From an uncultured bacterium (GTDB lineage Bacteria; Cyanobacteriota; Vampirovibrionia; Gastranaerophilales; Gastranaerophilaceae), in assembly GCA_902779645.1 (NCBI GenBank), contig CACZCH010000004.1, positions 62,001 through 126,000 of the forward strand: a stretch of 64,000 nucleotides of DNA, read 5' to 3'. Position 1 is the first letter of the stretch. Each line of letters starts with the position of its first letter. Shown in pieces: positions 1 through 8,256 of the stretch. Made by a program: the position numbers and the translations under genes. The notes below the pieces were generated by a model. It was not told the origin of the DNA and did no database searches. It worked only from the letters and a program-made list of their open reading frames with translations.

Positions 1-1
1 T

Positions 2-1198
2 GATGCGGTCTATCTTGGCGTAGTTGATTTTAGCCTGAGAGCGATGAGAAAAGGCGAATTGATTACTATGGATAATTTAAAATTCGCAATTGATACGGCT
101 CACCAAATGGGTGCAAAAGTTTATTTAACCTTGAATATTTTCGGGTTTAACAGTGATATAAATGCTCTTGAAGGGTGTATGGATAAAATATCCGATTCAA
201 ATCCTGATGCTCTTATTATAAGCGACCCCGGAATTATGAGATTAGCTCAAAAATATATGCCGAAAACTCAGATACACGTTTCTACTCAGGCAAATATTTT
301 AAATTACGAAGCTGTTGAATTCTGGCAGGATATTGGGGCAACAAGGTGTATTTTAGCCCGTGAACTTCCTATTAAAGATGTTGCAGAGATAAAAAGACGA
401 GTACCTGATATGGAGCTTGAATGCTTTATACATGGTGCTCAGTGTGTGTCTTTTTCAGGAAGATGCTTGTTGAGTGATTATATGACCGGAGGAGAAAGAA
501 AAGCAAATTCCGGTAACTGTTCTCAACCCTGCAGATGGAGCTACAAGCTTCTTGAAGAAACAAGACCAAATGAGTATCAAGAAATTGTTCAAGATGACAA
601 AGGGACGCATATTCTTTCTACAAAGGATTTGTGTCTTGTAAAACACTTGAAAGAGATGATAGAAGCAGGAATTGATTCTTTTAAGGTTGAAGGAAGAACA
701 AAAAGTTTATACTATGTTTCCGCTGTTGCCAAAGCGTATAGAGAAGCAATTGACACGGTTCTTGAAAACCCAGAAGCTGATATGGAGCCGTATTTTGAAG
801 AACTTCTAAAAGTCGGAAACAGAGGTTATACAACGGGATTCTATTTAGGTAACGGTGAATATCCGTCTGACGGATACAGCTATGATATTTCAAAAGGATT
901 AGCCGGCGCTGATTTCTTATGTGAGATTTGGGATAAAGAAGGCGAGTATTACAGAATTAAAACAAAAAATAAATTTTACAAAAATGAAGATATAGAGCTT
1001 ATTACACCGAATGAAAAATTCATAACTCAGGTAACAGAAATAAAAGATTTGAAGGATGAAGAGCAAGAACTCGCAAATACTAATCATGAGCTTTTGGTTA
1101 AGCTATCTAAAGAACCTGAGAACTGGGAATACGGATTAATAAGAACAGTCGGGATAAAAAGCGGAGTTAATGAATCTTCAAAATGTGGATGCTCTTAA
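2..1198 (+). CDS. Peptidase U32-family protein (TrhP/RlhA-like RNA hydroxylase), 5' end cut by window
   Basis: The reading frame is open from base 2, so the gene starts before the window; an internal ATG at 44 is not the true start because coding similarity (GADAVYLG-like segment) continues upstream of it. The visible ~398 residues contain the U32 signature: a cluster of four cysteines (CIHGAQC, GRC, NCSQPC) and the KVEGR motif, plus the NRGYTTGFY segment typical of the family's C-terminal half. Characterised members of this family (TrhP/YegQ, RlhA) hydroxylate RNA using prephenate and probably an Fe-S cluster bound by the cysteines, rather than acting as proteases. Which RNA this one modifies cannot be told. 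It ends in a 4-base convergent overlap with the next gene. Confidence 0.85.
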   Translation, partial: DAVYLGVVDFSLRAMRKGELITMDNLKFAIDTAHQMGAKVYLTLNIFGFNSDINALEGCMDKISDSNPDALIISDPGIMRLAQKYMPKTQIHVSTQANILNYEAVEFWQDIGATRCILARELPIKDVAEIKRRVPDMELECFIHGAQCVSFSGRCLLSDYMTGGERKANSGNCSQPCRWSYKLLEETRPNEYQEIVQDDKGTHILSTKDLCLVKHLKEMIEAGIDSFKVEGRTKSLYYVSAVAKAYREAIDTVLENPEADMEPYFEELLKVGNRGYTTGFYLGNGEYPSDGYSYDISKGLAGADFLCEIWDKEGEYYRIKTKNKFYKNEDIELITPNEKFITQVTEIKDLKDEEQELANTNHELLVKLSKEPENWEYGLIRTVGIKSGVNESSKCGCS

Positions 1199-1812
1199 AC
1201 CAGCGAATAGTACATTAAACCCATTGGAGCATCTTCAGGCTTAAGTTCGCCTGATAGAACGCGTTCCATTATTTTATTATTTTCTTCTTCAACGAACCTG
1301 AATCCGCATTTCCAATGTGTCAGAGCAGGGTTTGGAAATGAATTGTCTTCGAAAAGCTTTCCTGAATATAGAATAATTCTTCCTTCACACCCTTCATCTT
1401 TTGAAATTTCATATAATCTCTTAACAGCATTTTTATAAGCACCCTGTCTTGCAAATTCAGGTTTTATTTTTACGATATGCAAGTATATGTGGGGTTTAAG
1501 TCTTCTATCTCCGTTTGAATCTATACAAACATAATTATTCGGAAATTTATTTGAGTATCCTTCATAATTATATGCTCTGTATTCTGCGCCGAAAAGAGAA
1601 AAACGTTTATCTTCTATTGCATTAATATATTTGCCTTCAACAATCTTAGGATTGTTTAATAGAACTTCAGGCATGCCTTGTTTAAGTTCGATAATATCCT
1701 GTTTTAGCTCTTTAAGAATCGGCATATCGAATCTTATAGGCTTGGTTATACTGTGAAATTTTGTCAAAGCTTTTGTTTTTATATTACTAAAAGAGGTTAT
1801 TTTTTCTATCAT
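1195..1812 (-). CDS. GNAT-like N-acetyltransferase-fold protein
   Basis: A 205-residue protein. The middle (about residues 108-170) has an acetyltransferase-like layout: a beta-strand IYLHIVKIKPEF, a RQGAYKNAVKRLYE segment in the place of the acetyl-CoA pyrophosphate-binding loop and helix, and later HWKCGFRFVEE resembling the GNAT 'YekxGF' strand. The canonical Q/RxxGxG/A loop is only partly kept. The first ~50 residues are basic with no signal peptide. ATG start preceded by AGGAA. It converges on the U32 gene with overlapping stops. Substrate unknown. Confidence 0.5.
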   Translation of the reverse strand: MIEKITSFSNIKTKALTKFHSITKPIRFDMPILKELKQDIIELKQGMPEVLLNNPKIVEGKYINAIEDKRFSLFGAEYRAYNYEGYSNKFPNNYVCIDSNGDRRLKPHIYLHIVKIKPEFARQGAYKNAVKRLYEISKDEGCEGRIILYSGKLFEDNSFPNPALTHWKCGFRFVEEENNKIMERVLSGELKPEDAPMGLMYYSLV

Positions 1813-1900
1813 ATTTTTGTTCCTATTTTATTATAAACGTGTAAAAATTTTTTTTGACACGGGGCATAAATTATGTCACTATAAGTAAAGAGGAGTTTTT

Positions 1901-2377
1901 ATGTTTTTAAAACCGGATTATAACTTAAAGAATATTTACGAGATTAATTTTAATGAGCTTAAACAACAAGGGATAAAATGTATAATGTTTGATTTGGATT
2001 CAACCGTAATGCTTTCTAAGTCAGCTTCTTTTACACAGGAAACTGTTGAATGGTTTAATACATTCATTAATGATTTTGAGGTTGCTATAATATCTAATAA
2101 CCCGAATAAAGATTACATAGAAAACGCCTCTAAACTCGCTCCTTGCAGAGTTATAGGGCATGCAAAAAAACCGAATCCAAAAGTTGCCAAACAATACCTT
2201 GATGAAGTTGGGATAAAGCCTAATGAAGCCGTTATGGTAGGAGATAGACCATTAACAGATATATTGGTTGGAAAAAATTTAGGTTGTAAAACAATTTTAG
2301 TTGGTTCAATTAATCCCAATGAAAATTTACTGACAAAATTTGTACGAGCATTAGAGCGTAGTACAATAAAAAAATAA
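1901..2377 (+). CDS. YqeG-type HAD phosphatase (phosphatidylglycerophosphatase family)
   Basis: 158 residues, normal length for YqeG/GEP4 HAD subfamily IIIA. Motif I is DLDST at residues 31-35 (Asp31 nucleophile, Asp33 acid/base), motif II is the ISNN segment near residue 65, the motif III lysine lies in AKKPNPK, and motif IV is GDRPLTDI near 114-121. In yeast, plants and cyanobacteria, homologues dephosphorylate phosphatidylglycerophosphate to make phosphatidylglycerol, so a membrane-lipid role is likely but inferred. Good ribosome site (AGAGGAG) before ATG. The stop is one base from the convergent aminotransferase gene. Confidence 0.85.
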   Translation: MFLKPDYNLKNIYEINFNELKQQGIKCIMFDLDSTVMLSKSASFTQETVEWFNTFINDFEVAIISNNPNKDYIENASKLAPCRVIGHAKKPNPKVAKQYLDEVGIKPNEAVMVGDRPLTDILVGKNLGCKTILVGSINPNENLLTKFVRALERSTIKK

Positions 2378-2378
2378 A

Positions 2379-3476
2379 TTATTGGTGAAGGAATTCAGAG
2401 AACATTTCCAGAGCAGCTTTGAGGGCAATAGCACAAAAACCGATTCTTACATACCCTTCCATTTCCATTGTTTCGCCCGGAAGAAGTGCTACGCCGGTTC
2501 TGTTTTGAAGTCTTCTGCATAGCTCGCGAGACGGCATGTCTTTTTTGTATTTAACTAAAGCGGTTGTACCCCCGTTTGGGATAACACATTCAACTAAATC
2601 TTCTTTTGTGAGCCAATCTGTAAAAGAGTTCATACCTGCTTGAAGTATGTTAAAGTTGCGCTCTTGTATCCAACCCCTATTTTCTAAAGCAACGGAAGCA
2701 AAATAATCATCTAAAATCCCGACGCTTATTGTATTATACTGCCTTTGGTGATTAATCTCATTTATCAAATCTTCTCTTGCGCAAACCCAGCCGAGCCTTA
2801 ATCCCGGAAGCGAATATGTTTTTGACATGCTTCCAACTGAGATACCTTTTTCATAGATATCTGCAATTGAAATGGAATACGGATTTCCTATCATATTTAG
2901 TCCTCTGTACACTTCGTCTGACAGAATCCAAATATTTTTTTGTTTAGCAAGCTCTGCAATATCCTCTAAAAGCCAATTAGGAATTACAGACCCTGTCGGA
3001 TTATTTGGGTTGTTAAGACATAAAAGCTTTGTTTTAGTGGTTATTACCTCTTCCAAATCTTCGATTGTCGGAAGCCAGTTATTTTCTTCTTTTAGAAAAT
3101 AAAGCTTAACATTAGCTCCGATTGATTCGGGAATAGAATAATGCTGCTGATAAGTCGGTACAACACAAACAACTTCGTCGCCGGCTTCAAGAAGCGAATA
3201 AAATACAAGCTGATTAGCTCCTATTGCACCATGCGTTACAGTTATATTATTTAAATTTTGATTTGAGTATAATGATTGGATATTGGTTTTAAGCCTTTCA
3301 CTTCCTGTAATATCGCCATAATTAAGCGGAATCTCTTTATAATCGTGTAAATCTCCTATCGAATACAACAGTTCATTTATTGTAAGCGGTTTTATGCAAG
3401 TTGTGGTCAAATCATACAGCGCACCTGCTTCATACCTGTTCATCCATTCTTCTATTTTAAAAGGCGATATCTTCAT
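2379..3476 (-). CDS. Class I/II PLP-dependent aminotransferase
   Basis: 365 residues with the fold-type I hallmarks: NNPNNPTGS around residue 155 (substrate/PLP ring contacts), SDEVYRGL around 187, and the PLP lysine in SMSKTYSLPGLRLGW at about residue 218. A C-terminal arginine in GYVRIGFC binds the substrate carboxylate in this family. No pathway neighbour indicates the amino acid used. There is no Shine-Dalgarno sequence before the ATG; instead TGATAAAAT sits 6 bases upstream, resembling an extended -10 box, so the transcript may be leaderless. Confidence 0.85.
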   Translation of the reverse strand: MKISPFKIEEWMNRYEAGALYDLTTTCIKPLTINELLYSIGDLHDYKEIPLNYGDITGSERLKTNIQSLYSNQNLNNITVTHGAIGANQLVFYSLLEAGDEVVCVVPTYQQHYSIPESIGANVKLYFLKEENNWLPTIEDLEEVITTKTKLLCLNNPNNPTGSVIPNWLLEDIAELAKQKNIWILSDEVYRGLNMIGNPYSISIADIYEKGISVGSMSKTYSLPGLRLGWVCAREDLINEINHQRQYNTISVGILDDYFASVALENRGWIQERNFNILQAGMNSFTDWLTKEDLVECVIPNGGTTALVKYKKDMPSRELCRRLQNRTGVALLPGETMEMEGYVRIGFCAIALKAALEMFSEFLHQ

Positions 3477-3616
3477 ATAAAAATTTTATCACAGAGAAGG
3501 TGGAAGGGGGTAAAGTGCTAAATGGGTAAAGGGGTAAAGGAGTAAATAAAATTAAGTAAAATTATTTTTTTATAATGCAATCAGATTACGTGTACTATAT
3601 TTCACAAATAGCTGAA

Positions 3617-3943
3617 TTATTCTTTCATCAAGCTTTTTGTAACATTGTACAAAACATCTAATTTTTCAGGATTTTGTGAGATTATAACCAAATCGGACTG
3701 AATCTCTGAGATAATATCTTCTTTTTCTTTCAAATGATTTGTGGCAAATAGTTCTTCAGTTGTTGTATTAAGAGCCTTTACGAGTCTATCAAGGGTTTCT
3801 GCTGTAACAAAATTTTCTCCAATTTCAATCCCGCTAAGCGTTCTTTGTGAAATATCAACGGCTTCAGAGAGTTGTTCTTGAGTCAGCCCTCTGTTTATAC
3901 GCATTCTTTTTATTTTTTTACCTAATTCTTCTTTTACGCCCAT
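3617..3943 (-). CDS. XRE-family (Cro/CI-like) helix-turn-helix regulator
   Basis: 108 residues from the ATG at 3943; an alternative ATG at 3964 adds seven residues and neither has a clear ribosome site. Residues ~6-62 form an HTH_3 domain (IKRMRINRGLTQEQLSEAVDIS recognition region, then GIEIGENFVTAETLDRLVKALNT). The ~45-residue C-terminal tail is helical and could mediate dimerisation. It is divergent from the barrel-like gene at 4195 across a 250-base spacer that contains three copies of a 9-base word (see operator feature), suggesting local regulation. Confidence 0.85.
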   Translation of the reverse strand: MGVKEELGKKIKRMRINRGLTQEQLSEAVDISQRTLSGIEIGENFVTAETLDRLVKALNTTTEELFATNHLKEKEDIISEIQSDLVIISQNPEKLDVLYNVTKSLMKE

Positions 3944-3969
3944 AAATTTACCAACAATATACATTTTGT

Positions 3970-4081
3970 TTCATAAAAATTACAAATTATGAACTTAAGA
4001 GTATTTTATATTAAGTTTTATGAAGCTGTAATGTGGCGTTATTTCTATATTCAACGATTTTAGAAATTTAATTTCATAAAA
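3970..4081. promoter_or_regulatory. Candidate operator region: three copies of TTCATAAAA
   Basis: The 9-mer TTCATAAAA occurs at 3970-3978 and 4073-4081 and in inverted orientation (TTTTATGAA) at 4016-4024, all between the XRE regulator and the divergent 4195 gene. Three exact copies within 112 bases, one inverted, is what an operator for the adjacent HTH protein would look like, although the AT-rich background raises the chance expectation. No direct evidence of binding. Confidence 0.35.
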
Positions 4082-4194
4082 TTAGGCAATTTCTGAGAAG
4101 AGAAATACTTTATATATACATAAGCGATAAGAAAAATAAAACAAAATAAATTATAACACGAGAATACACAAAAAAAAGAAAAGGAGAAAGTATT

Positions 4195-4935
4195 ATGACA
4201 AACCCAGTATCAAAATCAAACAAAGTTCAATTCACAGGTTACGCAGGAGCACAAGCAGGCTTAGTAAGAAATGTATCTAATGAAATTTATGCAAATGCAG
4301 GTGCTATGTTAGGCGGAGAAATCAATTACAAAGGTACATTTTTAAGAGCACAAATCGGCAGAGGTACAGCAACAAGTAAGTCAGTTGAATTGGGTCACAC
4401 ATTTGATATCGGAAGAAATATGGGACTTGAATTATCAGCAAAAGCTCAAGACAGCAGAAGTTTAATCGCAAAAGGTGATGCTTGCGCAACAATCAATTCA
4501 AAAGCTCAAGGAACTGTTACTGATAAAAATAAAGAAACAGGAGAGAATGTTCAAGTTTTATATAATTACAGCGATTCTGCTAAGATTAAAACAAAATGGT
4601 CAATGGCTGATTCAAGATTGGGCGGTCAAGCAAAATTAACATTCGGTTCTTCAACAGCAAGATTCGGAGTCGGTGTTGAAGCGGGTATTCATTATGATAA
4701 TAAACCAACTGTGGGCTATAATTACAGTAGCAACTATACTTTAGATGCAGATATATACGGAGAAAAGAAAACTATTCAGTTTCAATCAAAAGCTGATGGG
4801 ACTCTTGTAGAAAATACAACCAAAGGATATGTAACTCCGGCTGTATCAGCTGATATTAAATTGAATAAACACTTATCATTTAATGCAAATGCTGATTTGT
4901 ACCAAGCACAAGCAGGTATAAGATATAATTTCTAA
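4195..4935 (+). CDS. Barrel-like repetitive beta protein with N-terminal F-x-G tag
   Basis: 246 residues with no recognised domain. The sequence is rich in Gly, Ala, Ser, Thr and alternating short beta segments (LRAQIGRG, LELSAKAQ, ARFGVGVEAG, LSFNANADLY) and ends in an aromatic residue (AGIRYNF), features of outer-membrane barrels. However, there is no signal peptide: the N-terminus is hydrophilic and contains VQFTGY at residues 11-16, matching the short tag seen in other proteins of this window. Strong ribosome site AAAGGAGAAAG before ATG. A strong terminator follows at 4952. Could be a surface or secreted protein exported by a non-Sec route; function unknown. Confidence 0.6.
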   Translation: MTNPVSKSNKVQFTGYAGAQAGLVRNVSNEIYANAGAMLGGEINYKGTFLRAQIGRGTATSKSVELGHTFDIGRNMGLELSAKAQDSRSLIAKGDACATINSKAQGTVTDKNKETGENVQVLYNYSDSAKIKTKWSMADSRLGGQAKLTFGSSTARFGVGVEAGIHYDNKPTVGYNYSSNYTLDADIYGEKKTIQFQSKADGTLVENTTKGYVTPAVSADIKLNKHLSFNANADLYQAQAGIRYNF

Positions 4936-4951
4936 TTTATTTATCAAAGAA

Positions 4952-4990
4952 AAACAGCGGGTTTGAGATTTTCTCAAACCCGCTGTTTCG
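4952..4990 (+). terminator. Rho-independent terminator
   Basis: Perfect 17-bp stem (4952-4968 with 4972-4988), three-base loop, GC-rich middle (GCGGG/CCCGC), A-rich before and T-rich at the end of the stem. It ends transcription of the barrel-like gene. Confidence 0.8.
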
Positions 4991-5086
4991 TATTTAATTT
5001 TTGTAAGCTGTTCAAGAGGCGGGACGTGGCGGTTTTAAATAATTTGGTTTATTTTTCCCCGCCGACGTTTGCCGAAAAGTTTTTCG

Positions 5087-5108
5087 CTTCCTTTTTTCAA
5101 AAAGGAAG
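5087..5108 (-). terminator. Probable terminator of pgi
   Basis: CTTCCTTTTT at 5087-5096 can pair with AAAAAGGAAG at 5099-5108; on the minus strand the stem lies just downstream of the pgi stop and is followed by further U-rich sequence. The two-base gap means that the outermost loop pairs must open. Confidence 0.45.
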
Positions 5109-5131
5109 AATCCTTTCTTTTATATTTACCC

Positions 5132-6427
5132 CTAGCCGATTCTTCCCGGTACTACTACACCGCCTTTAAGGTTCTTTTTATAGAATTCTACGTGCGGTTG
5201 AAGTACGCTGTCTAAGACTTCAGGGAGTTCTTTGTTTTGCATAATTGCTTCTACTATTTCTTGATAGCAAGTTGCAAATGCTCTTAATTGAGTAACTGCA
5301 CCTGCAGCTTCAGGAGTTAGACCGAGTTTAGAAGTTTCTACTGTTTCCATAAAGAATGCGCCTGTAACTTCGTAGGATTTGCTAAGAGCACCAATGTATG
5401 CTTCCGCATTTGATTTGCAAACACCATTATCAGCAGGAACAGTAAGAGCGAATGCTAATTTGTTAGCAGGGTTAAAGTGAGCTTCTGCTGAGTGGTGCAT
5501 AGCATCAGGAACTTTAGCAATTTGTTTAAGTGTATCTTTTTGAGATTCGTTTTGCATTTGAGCATGCCAGTAAACAGTATTTTCAAACATTGAACCCATG
5601 TATTGGTGAACAGATGCTGTGATGCCGTTTAGTTTAGCATTAGCCCAGAAAATACCTTCTTTTAATGCATCATTAAGTTCTAAATCAGCAGTTAAAGAAA
5701 GTGAAGATATTTCTTGAGCACTTCTAAGCATTGAAGCCATATCTTCTTTTTTCATACCTGCGAAAGCTAGTGCAAACAAAGCATGATCATCGAAAGCTGA
5801 AAAACGTCCGCCTACGTCATCGTGGATGAATAAGTCGCCTAACCAGTTTTGTTCGATAGAAGTTCTTCTGAGTTCGGATTTTTCAGCGTTTTTATCTGTT
5901 ACTGCGATAAAGTGTTTAGCGGTTGCTTTGTCAGCATCAGATTCAGATAGACCTTTAGCTAAATATGCGTCTTTAACAAGTTTTTGTATTCTCAAAAATC
6001 CGTCTTTTGTTTCAAAAGTAGAACCTGATTTAGAAGCGATTAGGTAGTTTGAAGAAAGTACGTCGCCCAGTTTAGCGAGGTATCTTTCCCAGCTTATTGA
6101 ATCAACGTCGGAGTAGAACAGGATTGATTCACCGCTAAGGTTAAGTCCGTTAATGCCGAGCATGTGTTCAACGGTGTGTTTTGAACCGCCGATACCCATA
6201 ACGCTCAATTTAGATGCGCCTGAGTTTGATTTAAGAGCTGATACCATAGAATAGATATCATCTAATCTTGTAAGCTGATAGTTCGGAAGGTCAACCCAAT
6301 TAAGGAATTTACCCTCTTTATTAGCTCTCTTTGAGAACTCGTTTACGAACTCAGATGTTTTTGAAGCGTATTTGCCAAAATCAACACCTGAGAAAATAGT
6401 TTTAAGTGATGAACTTTTTGTTAACAT
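5132..6427 (-). CDS. pgi: Glucose-6-phosphate isomerase
   Basis: 431 residues, matching the short bacterial PGI type. Interconverts glucose-6-phosphate and fructose-6-phosphate in glycolysis/gluconeogenesis. SIS fold motifs are visible: GIGGSK at 78-83, the phosphate-binding SKSGSTFET at 132-140, DDVGGRFS at 203-210, an active-site glutamate in NES at 293-295, and the histidine segment HHSAEAHF at 311-318. Start chosen at the ATG preceded by AAGGAGA. It is a single-gene unit on the minus strand. Confidence 0.96.
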   Translation of the reverse strand: MLTKSSSLKTIFSGVDFGKYASKTSEFVNEFSKRANKEGKFLNWVDLPNYQLTRLDDIYSMVSALKSNSGASKLSVMGIGGSKHTVEHMLGINGLNLSGESILFYSDVDSISWERYLAKLGDVLSSNYLIASKSGSTFETKDGFLRIQKLVKDAYLAKGLSESDADKATAKHFIAVTDKNAEKSELRRTSIEQNWLGDLFIHDDVGGRFSAFDDHALFALAFAGMKKEDMASMLRSAQEISSLSLTADLELNDALKEGIFWANAKLNGITASVHQYMGSMFENTVYWHAQMQNESQKDTLKQIAKVPDAMHHSAEAHFNPANKLAFALTVPADNGVCKSNAEAYIGALSKSYEVTGAFFMETVETSKLGLTPEAAGAVTQLRAFATCYQEIVEAIMQNKELPEVLDSVLQPHVEFYKKNLKGGVVVPGRIG

Positions 6428-6520
6428 ATTATCTCTCCTTTTTATATAAATATTGTACTATAAAAGTGGAAAGTTATTATTGTCATTTTATGAAAATAAT
6501 AATTTAGCCCGAAAAACTAT

Positions 6521-6632
6521 TACAAGGAAGTCTGAGATACTTCGCCCTGAATGATTATTTGGCTCAGTATGACGGACGATAAGTCATTCTGAGGCGATAT
6601 TAATTTATGCCGAAGAATCTTATACAAGTTTA
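6521..6632. repeat. Degenerate palindromic repeat element
   Basis: Left part contains GAGATACTTCGCC and CTCAGTATGACG, right part contains GTCATTCTGAG and GCCGAAGAATCT, so the arms are imperfect reverse complements of each other. This layout (GAGATTCTTCGC...CTCAGAATGAC and its complement) is a common dispersed bacterial hairpin repeat. Non-coding; decayed copy. Confidence 0.5.
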
Positions 6633-6656
6633 TATGTCAGGTTTTAACCCGACATA
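6633..6656. repeat. Short hairpin of the GTCGGG/CCCGAC family
   Basis: TATGTCAGGTT at 6633-6643 pairs with AACCCGACATA at 6646-6656, ten of eleven positions. It resembles the second hairpin of the repeats at 53013 and 57109. It lies just after the stop of the first permease on the minus strand and could act as a weak terminator. Confidence 0.45.
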
Positions 6657-6680
6657 TTTACTATTTACTTGGCTTATAAA

Positions 6681-8222
6681 CTACTCTTCTCTCTCTTCTT
6701 CTCTCTTTGACCTGTAACTATATGCAGCATAGATTAAGACTCCGATTCCGAGCCAAACGAGGAAGTATAGAGCAGAATCTGCTTTTGCTGAGAATTTGCA
6801 GTACATAAGCGCAAGACATATTAAGATACCAAAGATTGGGAACCAAGGACAGAAAGGCACTTTAAACGGTCTGGGTCTGTTTGGTTCGGTTTTCCTTAAT
6901 ATAAGTACTGCAATACAGATTATAATGAATGAAGTGAATGTACCGAAGTTACATAGTTCAGCTGACAAATTCAAATCCATAAACAAAGCGCAGATTATTA
7001 CGACAAGTCCTGAGAGCCAAGTCATAATGTGCGGAGTTTTAAACTTAGGGTGAATTGCATTAAGCGACTTTGGTAAAAATCTGTCACGGCTCATTGCCCA
7101 AAGGATTCTCGTTGTGCCTAATTGATAGATAAGAAGAACGGAAGTCAAGGCACAAAGTGCGCCTACTGAAAGCAGTCCGGCATACCAGTTCTTTCCGATA
7201 AATCTCATTGCGTGAGCTAAAGGTGCCTGCGTATCAATATAACTAAACGGTACAATGCCTGTTAAAACTAACGCTGCGCAAACATATAAAACTGTACATA
7301 TCAAAAGTGTTCCCATAATTGCTATCGGCAAATCTCTCTGCGGATTTTTTGTTTCTTCTGCGGCAGTAGAAACTGCATCAAAACCTATATATGCAAAGAA
7401 AATTATAAAAGCACCCGAAAAGATTCCTTCTATTCCGTTCGGTGCAAATGTTGCTAAGCTTGTACCCCAATTTTCCGGAGCAACATAAAAAGAACCAACA
7501 ACAATGAACGATAATATGATAAACATATTTACACCAACCATTATTGTTGCGACTTTTGTAGATTCTTTAACCCCTTTTATTAAAAGCAGAGTTAATATAA
7601 ATACGATTGCAATGGCAGGGATATTAACAGCAAGTGGTATATCAATCCCGAAAGGAAGGTGCAAAAAAGGCATTTTGTCGTGAACATCCCAACCGTATTT
7701 ATTGCAGAGTTCGTACATAGTACGATAGTCATTTCTAAGCCACAGCGGACAGTTAATAACAAAAGCCGGAAGTATGTGTTTGAACCCTTTCAAGAACTGA
7801 ACAAAATAACCTGTCCAAGCACTTGCAACAGTAATATTTCCTATCGCATATTCTAACATAAGAATCCAGCCGACCATCCAAGCCATGAATTCACCCATTG
7901 TTGCGTAGGTGTATGTATATGCACTCCCTGCAACAGGTATCATTGCAGCAATCTCAGAATAGGAAAGTGCTGAAAATACGCTTGCTATTGCCGCTAATAG
8001 CATTGAAATGATAATTGCAGTACCTGCACCGGCACCGTCAGAACTTCCTACTATTGCGCTTCCTATAATGGTGAAGATACCTGTACCTACGACGGCTCCA
8101 ATACCTATAATTATAAGATCAAAAGCGTTTAAGGTTTTTTTTAGCCCTGAATTTTCACCTTCATCAATTAATTCCTGAGGGCTTTTGCATTTAATTAAGT
8201 TATTGAATATTGTTTTTAACAT
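6681..8222 (-). CDS. APC-superfamily amino acid permease (cationic amino acid transporter-like), copy 2
   Basis: 513 residues with about 12-14 hydrophobic segments. The N-terminal GIGAVVGTGIFTIIG segment is the substrate-binding unwound helix 1 of APC transporters, and the family-typical FFAYIGFDAVSTAAEETKNPQRDLP stretch lies near residue 275. Closest known architecture is the YfnA/CAT-type permease, a proton-coupled inner-membrane uptake system for amino acids; the actual substrate is unknown. It lies 34 bases downstream of a clearly homologous permease (8257-9828), so the pair arose by tandem duplication. The ribosome site before its ATG is weak. Confidence 0.9.
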   Translation of the reverse strand: MLKTIFNNLIKCKSPQELIDEGENSGLKKTLNAFDLIIIGIGAVVGTGIFTIIGSAIVGSSDGAGAGTAIIISMLLAAIASVFSALSYSEIAAMIPVAGSAYTYTYATMGEFMAWMVGWILMLEYAIGNITVASAWTGYFVQFLKGFKHILPAFVINCPLWLRNDYRTMYELCNKYGWDVHDKMPFLHLPFGIDIPLAVNIPAIAIVFILTLLLIKGVKESTKVATIMVGVNMFIILSFIVVGSFYVAPENWGTSLATFAPNGIEGIFSGAFIIFFAYIGFDAVSTAAEETKNPQRDLPIAIMGTLLICTVLYVCAALVLTGIVPFSYIDTQAPLAHAMRFIGKNWYAGLLSVGALCALTSVLLIYQLGTTRILWAMSRDRFLPKSLNAIHPKFKTPHIMTWLSGLVVIICALFMDLNLSAELCNFGTFTSFIIICIAVLILRKTEPNRPRPFKVPFCPWFPIFGILICLALMYCKFSAKADSALYFLVWLGIGVLIYAAYSYRSKREEEREE

Positions 8223-8256
8223 ATTATATTTCCGCTATTTTTATTAATTGTAAAAT

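Noticed and set aside
3500-3550. Tandem GGGTAAAG repeat
   Set aside because: Only a few degenerate copies in a short intergenic tract; could be simple purine-rich sequence.
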